A program made the position numbers and the translations under genes. This document shows, in pieces, positions 11,346 through 20,883 of a stretch of 64,000 nucleotides of DNA (position 1 is the stretch's first letter; the number at the start of each line of letters is the position of its first letter). The stretch covers positions 1 through 64,000 of the forward strand of contig SVPF01000001.1 in NCBI GenBank assembly GCA_015066005.1, in the 5' to 3' direction. The notes beneath the pieces were generated by a model. That model ran no database searches. It had not been told where the DNA came from and saw only the letters and a program-made list of their open reading frames with translations. The DNA is from Oscillospiraceae bacterium. Its GTDB lineage: Bacteria > Bacillota > Clostridia > Oscillospirales > Acutalibacteraceae.

Positions 11346-13475
11346 TCAACGGTATTTTAATTCGGTGAATACTGTGCCTATCCAACCGTAAACCTGCTGA
11401 GCCAGCATAAACACGAGGAAAATCAAGAATACAATTATAAGCATTGCTATAACCGTAACCGCTGTTGTTCCAAGGAATTTGCCAAACTCGTAATCGTGAA
11501 CCTTCATTATGCCAACTGCCAATATTATAAAGGTATAAGCAGTGCATATAGTCTGGAATATAGTTACAAATACAAACTCGTCAGGAGAAAGCACATGTGA
11601 CAGTAAAATGCCCGTAGCAGTCGCCACAATGGTGGGTATTAAGCTGTAACAGGTAACTATATATATTTCTTTAAGCTTACCTATACCGCCCATAAGGACG
11701 CAAACGAGCCAATTTGAAATAACAAACAACAGCACAAGTGCAACCGTTCTGAGCAGTACAAAGAATGAATTATAGCTTGAAGCATCAAATCTGTTAAAGG
11801 CGTAACCCGAAGCCACATCACTTACTGCAGTGACAATGTAAAACAATGCCAGCAAAACAGTGGCCAACACGGCAGAGCCCATATTCTTTTCTTTAACCAA
11901 TCTGAAGGCTTCAAACGGATGGAACACGCTTGAAAGCATATTTTTTACTTTTTCGTTCCTTAATAAAACAATACCTTTTTTCTTCTTCAAATGTAAAAGC
12001 CATAAAGCTACAGCCACAACCAGCGCCATTATCAGAATACCGATTGTGAAATATTTTTCTAAAAAGGCTGTTCTGAGCTTTACAAATGAATTTGCATAGG
12101 TTTCTCGGTCAGCGCCAAGCTTTGAATATTCAATTGCCTTGTCATAATCGCCCATTGTGTAGTACGCTTTTGCAAGGCCACGATATGCAAGCTGATTATT
12201 AACATCAGCTTTTATCACATCATTCCAGCTTTCCACAGTATCCTCAAAATTGTCTTTAAGGGTATCAAGTTGGGTTTCTCTTACAGTTTTTCCGTAATTT
12301 GTAATGGAATAAACAGTAATGTTCTTATTTACGGGGTCACTTACAATAACGTCTGTTCCGTTAACTGTAATTGCGCCGCCCAGAGAAACGGTTCCCTTTT
12401 GTCCCTGAACTCCGCCTGCACCGCCGAAAACGCAAAGCAAATTACATTCCTCATCGTACCAGAAAATGCGGTTATACACACCGCTTTCCAAAACGTAGAA
12501 AAATCCGTCACCATCAACATCAATCGCCTTAAGCGATTCTGACTGAATAAGCCTGTTTGATTCATCGGCAAAGTTATAATCCTCTTTACCAAGCACATCC
12601 TTACCGCCCGGATTTAGTCTTTTAACCTGTCCCTTGGCGACATTCGTACCCGAAGCAGATGTAACCGTATATATAAAATCATTAGGACCCACTACAAAAT
12701 CAGTAAACTGATACGGCAAAGCCCTTACAGATGCGGCTCTTTTCTCATCGGTAGAAAAAATCTTAGTTATAAAGTTTTTAAGGGCATCCCCTACCGAAAC
12801 CGCAACAGTATTTGCACCATAAAAGCCTAAAAATTCCATATCGGGCGAGTATACAAGTGCGCCATAATAAGAACCATCGCTTGAAATATAAAGATAATCT
12901 CTTGAATCAATTGCAATTTTTTGAGGAGCGTACTTAAAATCACTGGGTATGAGCTTTGACTTTGGAAGTGTAAGATAATGGATTACATTACCGCTGATAT
13001 CCATAACCAAAATTCTGGCATTTTTTGTGTCGGCAATATATATTTTTTCATTCTTAACCAAAATACCCGAAGCACCCTTTATGGAAAGCGATTCACCCTT
13101 ATAAACAATATTATTGATTTCGGTTTTTAAGGTGTAATTCTCGTCAAGCACATATACCTTTGAGGAATTGCTATCCAAAATGTATGTGTAGCCGTCAGAT
13201 GTACAAACATCATCTATACTGCCAAAAAGCGCCGTACCGAGAACTGTTGCATCTATAACGGTTTTCGGCTCATACATCGGTTTACAATAAGCCTTGGTTT
13301 TTGCCGTGCTGCCAAGTCCATCCCAATAGGTATAGGTTTCAAACGGCTTTTCCTCCGTTGTGGCGGGTGAAGTAGCAAAGGTTGCCGCAAAAACATTGGT
13401 AGTGAGTATTGAAACCAAAAGTATAATTGTAAGACCCATACAGGCGAATAATTTAAAATTATTTTTTCTCAACAT
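11346..13475 (-). CDS. NHL-propeller / TPR / YIP1-domain membrane protein
   Basis: A 709-residue protein with a signal peptide (about 1-30) and an extracytoplasmic beta-propeller (about 80-400) containing NHL-like repeats such as KIYIADTKNARILVMD and GFFYVLESGVYNRIFWYD. A TPR-like unit follows (about 415-460, LAYRGLAKAYYTMGDYDKAI), then a transmembrane helix (about 474-495) and a multi-helix YIP1-type membrane domain (about 514-705, with SSVFHPFEAFRLVKE and CYSLIPTIV). AGGAGG lies 8 bases before ATG 13475. The same fusion, at 52610-54655, occupies the same place in region B between a permease pair and a DUF5696-like gene. A scaffold or sensor role at the membrane is inferred from the architecture and synteny; no function is established. 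Confidence 0.8.
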   Translation of the reverse strand: MLRKNNFKLFACMGLTIILLVSILTTNVFAATFATSPATTEEKPFETYTYWDGLGSTAKTKAYCKPMYEPKTVIDATVLGTALFGSIDDVCTSDGYTYILDSNSSKVYVLDENYTLKTEINNIVYKGESLSIKGASGILVKNEKIYIADTKNARILVMDISGNVIHYLTLPKSKLIPSDFKYAPQKIAIDSRDYLYISSDGSYYGALVYSPDMEFLGFYGANTVAVSVGDALKNFITKIFSTDEKRAASVRALPYQFTDFVVGPNDFIYTVTSASGTNVAKGQVKRLNPGGKDVLGKEDYNFADESNRLIQSESLKAIDVDGDGFFYVLESGVYNRIFWYDEECNLLCVFGGAGGVQGQKGTVSLGGAITVNGTDVIVSDPVNKNITVYSITNYGKTVRETQLDTLKDNFEDTVESWNDVIKADVNNQLAYRGLAKAYYTMGDYDKAIEYSKLGADRETYANSFVKLRTAFLEKYFTIGILIMALVVAVALWLLHLKKKKGIVLLRNEKVKNMLSSVFHPFEAFRLVKEKNMGSAVLATVLLALFYIVTAVSDVASGYAFNRFDASSYNSFFVLLRTVALVLLFVISNWLVCVLMGGIGKLKEIYIVTCYSLIPTIVATATGILLSHVLSPDEFVFVTIFQTICTAYTFIILAVGIMKVHDYEFGKFLGTTAVTVIAMLIIVFLIFLVFMLAQQVYGWIGTVFTELKYR

Positions 13476-13487
13476 ATCATCCGCCTC

Positions 13488-14387
13488 CTAACCCTTTATA
13501 CCTGCGCTGCCCATTGTCTCTTTAATACTGCTTTGAGAGAACAAATAAACAACAATGGGAGGTATCATCATAATTACGGTTGCCGCCATAGAAGCACCCG
13601 AACGGGCTATACCGCCTGCGCTTATGGTAGACATAACCGTAGGCAAGGTTTTTAATGATTCATTAAAGATAGTACCTGTAGGAATTGTTGCCCAAATAGA
13701 TTGGAATGCAAACAAAACAAGGGTAAGCACACAGGGCTTAACATTCGGGAAAATAATTGACCAGAAAATTCGCAAATAATTTGCTCCGTCTATTTTTGCT
13801 GCTTCCATTAAAGCATCGGGAATATAGCCGTCCATATACTGCTTCATAAGGAATACGCCCATTGAAGACGGAATAGCGGGTAAAATATAAACCCAATATG
13901 TATCGATAATACCCATACCGTTATATATAAGATAACGCGGAATGCTTAATGTGTAGGCATTAAATAACAGCGATAACTGAATGATAAGAAATATTGTTTT
14001 CTTGAACTTTAAATCAACCTTTGAAAGAACAAAGGCAGCCGCAGTTGCCGCAATAACGTGTAAAACAGTACCGGCAATACTTATAAACAGGCTATTGGTC
14101 AAATATCTTGATAACGGAACATTAAGACCTGAAATCAAATCAGGTAAAGCCAAATAGTTATTTATAGTCGGTCTTTTTACAGTAAAAAGTGTCGGCGGGA
14201 ATACAAGCAATTCGTCAAGCGGCTTAAATGATGTTACCACACTGTATATAAGGGGTAATACCGAAAAGGCTCCAAACAAAAACAAAAACGCAAAAAACAT
14301 AAAGTTTCCAAACTTTGAACGTGTATATTTACGTACCGCTCCGTCAGTTCGTCTTTGTGGCAGTTTAAATTTTAAATTTGTCTTCAT
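13488..14387 (-). CDS. Sugar ABC transporter permease, MalG type (first pair, region A)
   Basis: A 299-residue permease with about six membrane helices and the EAA loop MEAAKIDGANYLRIFWS...FP. The N-terminal cytoplasmic tail (about 1-28) is basic. It starts one base after the MalF-type stop codon and is followed after 12 bases by the NHL/TPR/YIP1 gene, so all belong to one transcript. It resembles the permease at 54662-55573 (EAARIDGCNEFKVFFN), its positional counterpart. With 14389-15288 it should form the heterodimer for the large solute-binding protein encoded just upstream. Confidence 0.92.
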   Translation of the reverse strand: MKTNLKFKLPQRRTDGAVRKYTRSKFGNFMFFAFLFLFGAFSVLPLIYSVVTSFKPLDELLVFPPTLFTVKRPTINNYLALPDLISGLNVPLSRYLTNSLFISIAGTVLHVIAATAAAFVLSKVDLKFKKTIFLIIQLSLLFNAYTLSIPRYLIYNGMGIIDTYWVYILPAIPSSMGVFLMKQYMDGYIPDALMEAAKIDGANYLRIFWSIIFPNVKPCVLTLVLFAFQSIWATIPTGTIFNESLKTLPTVMSTISAGGIARSGASMAATVIMMIPPIVVYLFSQSSIKETMGSAGIKG

Positions 14388-14388
14388 A

Positions 14389-15288
14389 TTACTGCCCCAC
14401 CTTTTTCAACAACTTAACAATAATTGATCTTGTTCCAAACATCATAACAAAAAGCATTACCGATAGTGCGGATGCATAACCCATTTCATATTTTACCGAA
14501 CCGACGTCGGTAAGATAGGAAACAATTGTATCGGCCGCATACCCAACTGTAGGATAACCCGCAAGGGTGGTTATGATGCTGCTTATAGAAAACGCCGAAG
14601 CAATTTGCATAACTGCACTAAAGAGCAGCATATGCTGCATGCCCGGTAAGGTTATATACCAAAGTTCCTGCCAACGATTTCTGATACCGTCAACAGCGCC
14701 GGCTTCAAACAATTCAGGGTTGATATTCTGAAGACCTGAAATATTTGCAAGGAAAGAGGTTCCCATGCTCATCCATAACTGAATTATAACTACAATAGGA
14801 ACTATAAGCGCTTCATCGGAAAACCACTGCTTTGGTGCTGTTATAAGTCCATTTGACAGCAAAAAGCTGTTCATATAACCATAACTGTCGCTTGCAAAGA
14901 TTATCGTCCAAATATAAAGCGCATTTCCGACCAAGGAAGGAACATAAAACATAAAGGAAAGAAGTGTTCTCATAGCAGGACGGAACTCGTTTATCATCCA
15001 AGCCAAAACAAACGAGAGTAAAAATCCTGCGGGGCCCGTTAAAATAGCCAATACGAAAGTGTTCTTCAAAATAGTTGGGAACACATCGTCTTGAATAAAC
15101 ATCCTAAGGTAATTATCTAAACCCGCAAAGGTCGGTAATGAAACCATATCAAAATTAAAGAAGCTTAGTACAACAGATGACAGCACGGGTAATACAGTCA
15201 TAAGAAAGAACAATATTAAAAATGGACCGATAAGCAGATAAATCTGTCCGCGTTCTTTAATTACGGTAATTAATTTATTTTTCTTCAT
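14389..15288 (-). CDS. Sugar ABC transporter permease, MalF/LplB type (first pair, region A)
   Basis: A 299-residue permease with a first helix near residues 16-38 and the EAA loop FEAGAVDGIRNRWQELWY...LP. The DGI-NR-QE-WYITLP pattern is shared with 55587-56480 but not with the second-pair permeases, so the two pairs in each cassette are distinct lineages. It begins six bases after the stop of the large solute-binding protein; the ribosome binding site GGAGG overlaps the end of that gene. It likely imports an oligosaccharide delivered by that protein. Confidence 0.92.
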   Translation of the reverse strand: MKKNKLITVIKERGQIYLLIGPFLILFFLMTVLPVLSSVVLSFFNFDMVSLPTFAGLDNYLRMFIQDDVFPTILKNTFVLAILTGPAGFLLSFVLAWMINEFRPAMRTLLSFMFYVPSLVGNALYIWTIIFASDSYGYMNSFLLSNGLITAPKQWFSDEALIVPIVVIIQLWMSMGTSFLANISGLQNINPELFEAGAVDGIRNRWQELWYITLPGMQHMLLFSAVMQIASAFSISSIITTLAGYPTVGYAADTIVSYLTDVGSVKYEMGYASALSVMLFVMMFGTRSIIVKLLKKVGQ

Positions 15289-15294
15289 TCAAAA

Positions 15295-18156
15295 TCAACC
15301 TCCGTAATTCTTATTAGCATATTCTTTTATCTTACGCATAATTTCTTTATCGCTGGTTTCAGACCAGTCTATTATTGCTTCCTTAGCAGATTTTTTGCCG
15401 TTTTTAGTAGCCCAAAAGGCTTGGTCAATAGAACGCGAAACATAATAACTACCGGGTACTTCGGGTATCTCCTTTACCTTTTTCCATTGACTTAAAATAA
15501 CCTCCAAGGCTTCATCTTCCCAATTAAGACGTGATACTGCTTCAGGATTAGCTGAGCTTGTTCGACCGGTTTCACCGATTATTGCCTCAACCTCGGCTGA
15601 ATAACGGTACTGCGTATCAGCAGATACCCACCACTTAATAAACTTCCAAGCGGCATCCTTATTTTTGCTTGATTTCATAATTGAAACACCTGTACCCGAG
15701 CCCGAGCAGGTATTGTCAACTGTGCCATCCTCTTTTAAAATTCCCGGAATGGGTGCAATGCCCCACTTGCCCTGAATTTCAGGTGCACCAAGCTTAATGG
15801 TAAGATATTGTGTATAGCTTGCAATGCCTAAAGGCATAGTTCCAATACGGAATTTTTGATAGAAGTTAGCATCCTGTTCAAGACTGTATTCAGTATAAAA
15901 TTCTGTCCAGAACTTAAAGGCTTCTATCGATTCGGCACTTGCTAAATTAGTGGCATTAAGCTCCTTATTATAAACGTGAGCACCTCTTTGCATAAGCATT
16001 GTCGGAAAAATTGTAAGTCCGCCTGCACCTATGTTTACTGTATTTGCAGCACCTAATTTTGTATAGGGCAAATAAGTATTCATTTTATTTCGCTGTAATA
16101 TGCCGGTTACGGTAAGAAAATCCTCCCAAGTTACAGGTACGTCCAGCTTCATTTTTTCCAAAATATCTTTTCTGTAAAACATTACAAAGAAGTTTTGTGT
16201 GTCGGGTAATGCATAGGTTCCGTTCTTGTATATGTATGGGGTTTCCGCACCATCAAGGAAATTTTCCTTTAAAACCTTTTCATAGTCCTCAAAATTCCTC
16301 AAATCGTAAAGAACGCCACGCATTGCAAGGTTAACCGGCTCCGTTCTTGCCATATGTAAATATAAATCAGGTGAATTGCCTGAAATCACACCCTGCACAA
16401 GAGTAGCATTAACCTGTTCAACCGTAACATTAACATCATTTTGCGGTGTGAAGCTGTCCTGAATTAGAGAATTAAGCACCTTCACCTGATCTCTACCCCA
16501 GTTCACCCAAATTTTAATGCTGGGAAGAGTTTCATCATCACTACTGCTAAGCGATGACGAATTGTTTAGGTAAGAATTAATATATCTCATTAAGAAAAAT
16601 TTAATTCTTCCAAAAAAGTCGGCTTTTGGTGTGTCAAATTCCTTATCAGGAGCCGCCAAAATTATTTGGTCCACTGAAAGTGACATATTTTTAATGTCAT
16701 AAAGCCATGCGCTTAAGGTTTGCTGTGCCGAATAAAAGGTTTGCACCTGCAAATGCGCATCATAAAGATTATCCTTCATTTCTTTTATGATACGGGCCAT
16801 ATTTTTAAGCGCGCCATTTAATTCGCCGTTTACTTTAAGGTTTGTTCCAATATCTGCCGTTAAAGCATTTATCTGCTTATACGCATCATCTAAGGTTTTT
16901 TCGAAATCGGGAATTTGCTTATGTAATTCATAATCTCGGTTAGCGTCGGGTGTTTCACCCGTAATCATAACGATATCTAAATACAAATCACCCAAAGGTC
17001 CAACTATTTTTTGAAGTCTGCCAAAAACCTCAGCAACATCCGAAAGGGTAACCGCCAAAGAAAGCTCGTGCTCACCTTCGGTCAAATAAATAAGGTAATC
17101 CCCTTTATTATCATTTGCAAATTCCTTAAATTGCCATTTGGTAGAATAAGGAAAATTAATATTTTGTGCTTCTAAAAATGGGGTTTTGCCGTCAATTTTA
17201 AGCCAACGGTAAACCTCGCCGTCGGTAACATAGCTTTGCTTAAAAGCAATACCAAGCTTATATAGGCCGTCCTTTGGAACCTTTACCCTCCAGGTGATTT
17301 CAGCACCCGGTGTATTCCATGTGGTGCCGCCTATATAGTTAATAATAGCATTTGTCGCACTTGAGGGTGAAATATCCGCAGTGCTTTGATCACTTTTTGA
17401 TGATAAAGAATAAGCGTTTTTATAAGCCGCATTTTCAGCTTCTATAACAATTTGAGGGCCTGTATACTTCTCATAATTGCTGTAATTTTTTGAAACCTCG
17501 CTATAAGATTTAACGATTTCAGGAGGTAAAAAACAAACCTTTTCAATCAATAAGTCTTTACCGATAGCCTCAATCTTTATATTATGTTTTCCTTTGGACA
17601 ACATAAATTCGTAAGGATAGCGTTCTATTCCCTCATCATCCATAAGCTTTTGAAGATAAAAACCCTCTTTATGCTTTTGAAGAGGGCTAACCTGATCGCC
17701 GTTAGTAAGAGTTCGGATTTCTCCATCATCTTCCCATAACGCCATTAAGATAAGCTCATTACATTCAGAAAAGGGTGATTCACCGTCTATTTTGAGAGAA
17801 ATTTTGTAATTTTCGGTAATTTCATCAAGCGGTGCAAAAGACAAGGCAATATTGTACGCTGCGCTTTCGGGAACATTAACTGAAAATTCAATGGCGTTAC
17901 CCTTTGTAACTTTAAGGGCTGTACCGTCTTCTGTTAAAATACCACCCGATAAACTATTTTTAGCATCCAATTCAATTATTTCGGTTGCTTTTTCGAACTT
18001 GTCATCAGTCTTATAATCCTGATAAACCTCCATATTGGCAGTAATGTCGCTATTATTTTTGTCATGCGTGTGGGAAGCATATAAAACCTCGGCATTTACA
18101 GAAAAAATCAAAACCAAAAGCATTATCACAGCTATAATTTTTCTAGATCTGTTCAA
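15295..18156 (-). CDS. Large ABC solute-binding protein with N-terminal jelly-roll modules (region A)
   Basis: A 953-residue exported protein, about twice the usual length for a family 1 extracellular solute-binding protein. Order: signal peptide (about 1-27, no obvious lipobox), jelly-roll 1 (about 55-212), jelly-roll 2 (about 235-400, starting IVIEAENAAYKNAY like carbohydrate-binding modules), a helical linker (about 410-520) and the solute-binding domain (about 550-953). Both jelly rolls share the pattern LKIDG-[EK]-[ST]-PF. The solute-binding part has the family hallmarks MFYRKDILEKM and AAWKFIKWW. It starts at TTG 18156 with AAGGAGG eight bases upstream; no better ATG is nearby. The paralogue at 56482-59286 keeps the same architecture. 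The added modules may hold the protein on the polysaccharide while the C-terminal domain captures products. Confidence 0.85.
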   Translation of the reverse strand: MNRSRKIIAVIMLLVLIFSVNAEVLYASHTHDKNNSDITANMEVYQDYKTDDKFEKATEIIELDAKNSLSGGILTEDGTALKVTKGNAIEFSVNVPESAAYNIALSFAPLDEITENYKISLKIDGESPFSECNELILMALWEDDGEIRTLTNGDQVSPLQKHKEGFYLQKLMDDEGIERYPYEFMLSKGKHNIKIEAIGKDLLIEKVCFLPPEIVKSYSEVSKNYSNYEKYTGPQIVIEAENAAYKNAYSLSSKSDQSTADISPSSATNAIINYIGGTTWNTPGAEITWRVKVPKDGLYKLGIAFKQSYVTDGEVYRWLKIDGKTPFLEAQNINFPYSTKWQFKEFANDNKGDYLIYLTEGEHELSLAVTLSDVAEVFGRLQKIVGPLGDLYLDIVMITGETPDANRDYELHKQIPDFEKTLDDAYKQINALTADIGTNLKVNGELNGALKNMARIIKEMKDNLYDAHLQVQTFYSAQQTLSAWLYDIKNMSLSVDQIILAAPDKEFDTPKADFFGRIKFFLMRYINSYLNNSSSLSSSDDETLPSIKIWVNWGRDQVKVLNSLIQDSFTPQNDVNVTVEQVNATLVQGVISGNSPDLYLHMARTEPVNLAMRGVLYDLRNFEDYEKVLKENFLDGAETPYIYKNGTYALPDTQNFFVMFYRKDILEKMKLDVPVTWEDFLTVTGILQRNKMNTYLPYTKLGAANTVNIGAGGLTIFPTMLMQRGAHVYNKELNATNLASAESIEAFKFWTEFYTEYSLEQDANFYQKFRIGTMPLGIASYTQYLTIKLGAPEIQGKWGIAPIPGILKEDGTVDNTCSGSGTGVSIMKSSKNKDAAWKFIKWWVSADTQYRYSAEVEAIIGETGRTSSANPEAVSRLNWEDEALEVILSQWKKVKEIPEVPGSYYVSRSIDQAFWATKNGKKSAKEAIIDWSETSDKEIMRKIKEYANKNYGG

Positions 18157-18188
18157 CTGCTTTGCCTCCTTATCCGAGTAAAAATACT

Positions 18189-18221
18189 GTTATCATTCCA
18201 AGAAGCTCTTGGAATGATAAC
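18189..18221 (-). terminator. 15-bp hairpin after the GH16 gene
   Basis: A perfect 15-base-pair stem with loop AGC lies between the GH16 stop codon and the TTG start of the large solute-binding gene. On the minus strand it is followed by AGTATTTTTAC, a moderate T-run. It could terminate or reduce transcription from the GH16 side, giving the surface proteins and the transporter different mRNA levels. Confidence 0.65.
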
Positions 18222-18236
18222 AAAAAAGTTAAATAT

Positions 18237-20858
18237 TTATTTCTTTGCTTTTAAAGAATACTGGCGTGAATTGATTTGATATAAACGCACATAGTCAATA
18301 GATTGTTCTTCATAGAAATCTTCTACGTCAACCCTGCCGTCGCCGTTGGTATCAAACAATTTAGCAGCTTCCATGGGGTCAACATCACCGCCGGCGAGCC
18401 AGTTGCCGGGCTTGTTTTCTGCATAAAGAGCAGATGGTGAAGTACAATTGAAAATTACATATGTTGTCTCTTTAAACGCATACCATGTATCACTGGTAAT
18501 TTCCTGTGAAAGATAAATTTCACCGTCTAAATACATATTTATAAAATCAGGAGTCCATTCAAGAGCCAAATGATGGAAGGTATCACTAAAGCTTTCGCCC
18601 TTTGCGGGAGCCACTTCTTCCCTTAAGGTAATCATTGCGCCGTGATTGGTGTGAACGTCTGCCCAAGTGTGTAAATTGGGTCTTAATCTATCTTCACCAA
18701 AGTTTTCATAAATATCTATTTCATTAACAACACTGCCGCCGTCCTTTGTTCTGGTCCAGAAGCAAGCTGCATTACCGTTAGCAGTAGCTGCCATTATACG
18801 AGCTTCCAATATGCCGTAACGGAATTCCATTCTGCCGTCAGTACAAATAATGTTACCGCTATAGCCGTTTACAGCCTTCTTAGAAGTTTGAACTAATACA
18901 TTATTCTTTATAACGGCATTTTCTGCCAAGTTTCTGGATGTACCCTCTTGCATATAATCGGGATTACTTGCTACAACCCAAGGACCACCAAAATCGTTAT
19001 TGGGGTCATTATCTTCAAGTGATGCTTTTGAAGCAAGATAATACGGGTCGTTTTTAGAATACCAGCAGCCTTCATCCTCCATATAGCCCTTATCCATTAG
19101 CTTCCAATTCTTTTTGCTGTATGTAGTGCCTGAAGATGTAAAGAATTCGTCGCCCCAAGTGTAAGCATAATCGTTAAGCAAGGTGTATTCGCCTTTATTG
19201 TATGTACCGCTGAGAGAAAGATTCTTTGGTAATGTAGCAGATTTTTCCATCTGAGCAATAAGCTTCAAAACTGCGTGACTTGTAGCATAATCGCTTCCTG
19301 CTTCAACAAAAAGCTTACTGCCATCAACGAAAATATTGTAGTCCTCGTTATTATAGGTGTTACCCTTTTTGCCCTTAAGGAAATCCAACGATTCGGACTT
19401 AAAGGTATCAGCCGAAATGCCCGAACGGGTAGTAAGACCGATTAAAATTTCGTTTTCAGTGGTCTTTGTATCCTTTTCGATTTTAAGGTTATAGCCTGTT
19501 TTATCTACTACATATTCAGCAAGCGCTTCGGCAGCCCTAACTGTCATAATAGAAGGATACTTTTCAGTTCTGATAGTAAAAGAAGCAATATTTTTACCGT
19601 CAATAACTATGCTTGAAAGCTTGGGCCTTGAAATGTAATTCAAGTTGCTCGGAACACTGTCCTTATCGGTTTTGCAATAGTTTGCCATAAAATAATCTAC
19701 TGCAAGCTGCAAAGAATAGTCAGTATTTGCAGCAATAACAAGCTTTTTACCGTCCATACGGATAATAAAGTCCTTACCGTTATTGGCGCGGAAGCTTGTA
19801 AGCGCATCATAAGCGCGCTTCGATTCCTTTCGGTTAGTGCGACCGATAAGAATTTCGTATTCAACCTCATTGGCAGCATCGCTGCTGTTAAGTACGTCCG
19901 CCTCAAATATATCAACCATTTGCTTTCTCATTTTGCTAATGATTTGCTTTTGAGGAATTGTTGCATCGTTAGAGTACACAATCTTAAAGCGAGAGTCATA
20001 CTCGTTCATAAGAGAAATTTGTGTAACGGTATCGATAGGCTTATTATTATCTGAATCGGGTTTCTCATCAGAGCCTATATCATCCTTATCATTTAGTTCG
20101 GCATCAAGCTTCACACTGATAAAGAAGATATCGCCTTCCTCAACATCGATATCAGGAATATCGGGATAAGCAAGCTCGGTTACAGCAGTACCGTCGCCTG
20201 CGGTGGAGTTGCAAAACTCACCCGACCATACCACACGGGTATTAACAATAAACTTAACTACTGCACTTCTTTTTGTGCCGTCCTCAGCCAAGAAGCCTGT
20301 TTTAACACCGCCAACGCTTTCAATGGCTGTAATTTTGCCTGCGGGTATACCAATGGTTCCGCTTTTAGTAATTTGATAACCGAGAGCTTCCTCTTCGTTA
20401 CCCGATACTGAAAGCAAAATTCCCGCAGCGGTGGGCTCTTCCTTCTGATAGGTGGTTAGCTTTGCTGCTTTGGTGGTATAAGGCATTAGCGAAATTGTAC
20501 CATCGTTTAAGAAGGTATATGCCTGTAGCTTATCGGCGGAAATATATCCGCCGTTACGCCACTTATCAAGACCGTAGATTCCGCGTTTTTTCCAATCCTC
20601 ACCCTGCTTATAAACCCAAACCAAATCGGTGTCGTCAGCAAGTGATGTAAGAGTGGCGGAATTTTGGTCGGAACTCATTGCATTTTTAACATCGTTAAAC
20701 GCAATTACATTTTCTCCGTTTTCATAAGCCAAAATCGGATTCATCGCAACAACAAGCTGCGGCTTTCTTTCCTGCTTGTTATTAACCGGACCACAGCCTG
20801 CAAAGGCGGAAACGATTAAAACAAGAGCTAATAATAAAGCAATTATTCTTTTATTCAT
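18237..20858 (-). CDS. GH16-family glycoside hydrolase lipoprotein
   Basis: An 873-residue lipoprotein (C22 in VSAFAGCG). The N-terminal region contains two related alpha/beta segments (about 285-410 and 425-550), each with an EILIG-[RL]-T-[NT]-R motif. The C-terminal GH16 jelly roll (about 560-865) has the catalytic motif NEIDIYENF: E713 nucleophile, D715, and E718 acid/base. Family GH16 retaining enzymes cut beta-1,3/1,4-glucans, agar, carrageenan or related galactans; the motif does not decide which. A calcium-loop-like stretch FDTNGDGRVDVEDF (about 835-848) is inserted near the end. The ATG at 20876 has no Shine-Dalgarno, while ATG 20858 follows GGAGGAAAGAG, so the latter is chosen. It lies directly behind the InlB-repeat surface protein. 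Confidence 0.88.
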   Translation of the reverse strand: MNKRIIALLLALVLIVSAFAGCGPVNNKQERKPQLVVAMNPILAYENGENVIAFNDVKNAMSSDQNSATLTSLADDTDLVWVYKQGEDWKKRGIYGLDKWRNGGYISADKLQAYTFLNDGTISLMPYTTKAAKLTTYQKEEPTAAGILLSVSGNEEEALGYQITKSGTIGIPAGKITAIESVGGVKTGFLAEDGTKRSAVVKFIVNTRVVWSGEFCNSTAGDGTAVTELAYPDIPDIDVEEGDIFFISVKLDAELNDKDDIGSDEKPDSDNNKPIDTVTQISLMNEYDSRFKIVYSNDATIPQKQIISKMRKQMVDIFEADVLNSSDAANEVEYEILIGRTNRKESKRAYDALTSFRANNGKDFIIRMDGKKLVIAANTDYSLQLAVDYFMANYCKTDKDSVPSNLNYISRPKLSSIVIDGKNIASFTIRTEKYPSIMTVRAAEALAEYVVDKTGYNLKIEKDTKTTENEILIGLTTRSGISADTFKSESLDFLKGKKGNTYNNEDYNIFVDGSKLFVEAGSDYATSHAVLKLIAQMEKSATLPKNLSLSGTYNKGEYTLLNDYAYTWGDEFFTSSGTTYSKKNWKLMDKGYMEDEGCWYSKNDPYYLASKASLEDNDPNNDFGGPWVVASNPDYMQEGTSRNLAENAVIKNNVLVQTSKKAVNGYSGNIICTDGRMEFRYGILEARIMAATANGNAACFWTRTKDGGSVVNEIDIYENFGEDRLRPNLHTWADVHTNHGAMITLREEVAPAKGESFSDTFHHLALEWTPDFINMYLDGEIYLSQEITSDTWYAFKETTYVIFNCTSPSALYAENKPGNWLAGGDVDPMEAAKLFDTNGDGRVDVEDFYEEQSIDYVRLYQINSRQYSLKAKK

Positions 20859-20883
20859 TTTATCTCTTTCCTCCATCCGTGGC

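Noticed and set aside
11329..11547. 72-codon minus-strand frame ahead of the DUF5696-like gene
   Set aside because: It overlaps the end of the YIP1 gene in another frame and has no features of its own.
18237..20858. Cellulosomal dockerin on the GH16 protein
   Set aside because: Only one calcium-loop-like segment is present, it lies inside the catalytic domain, and the protein is a lipoprotein; true dockerins have two loops.
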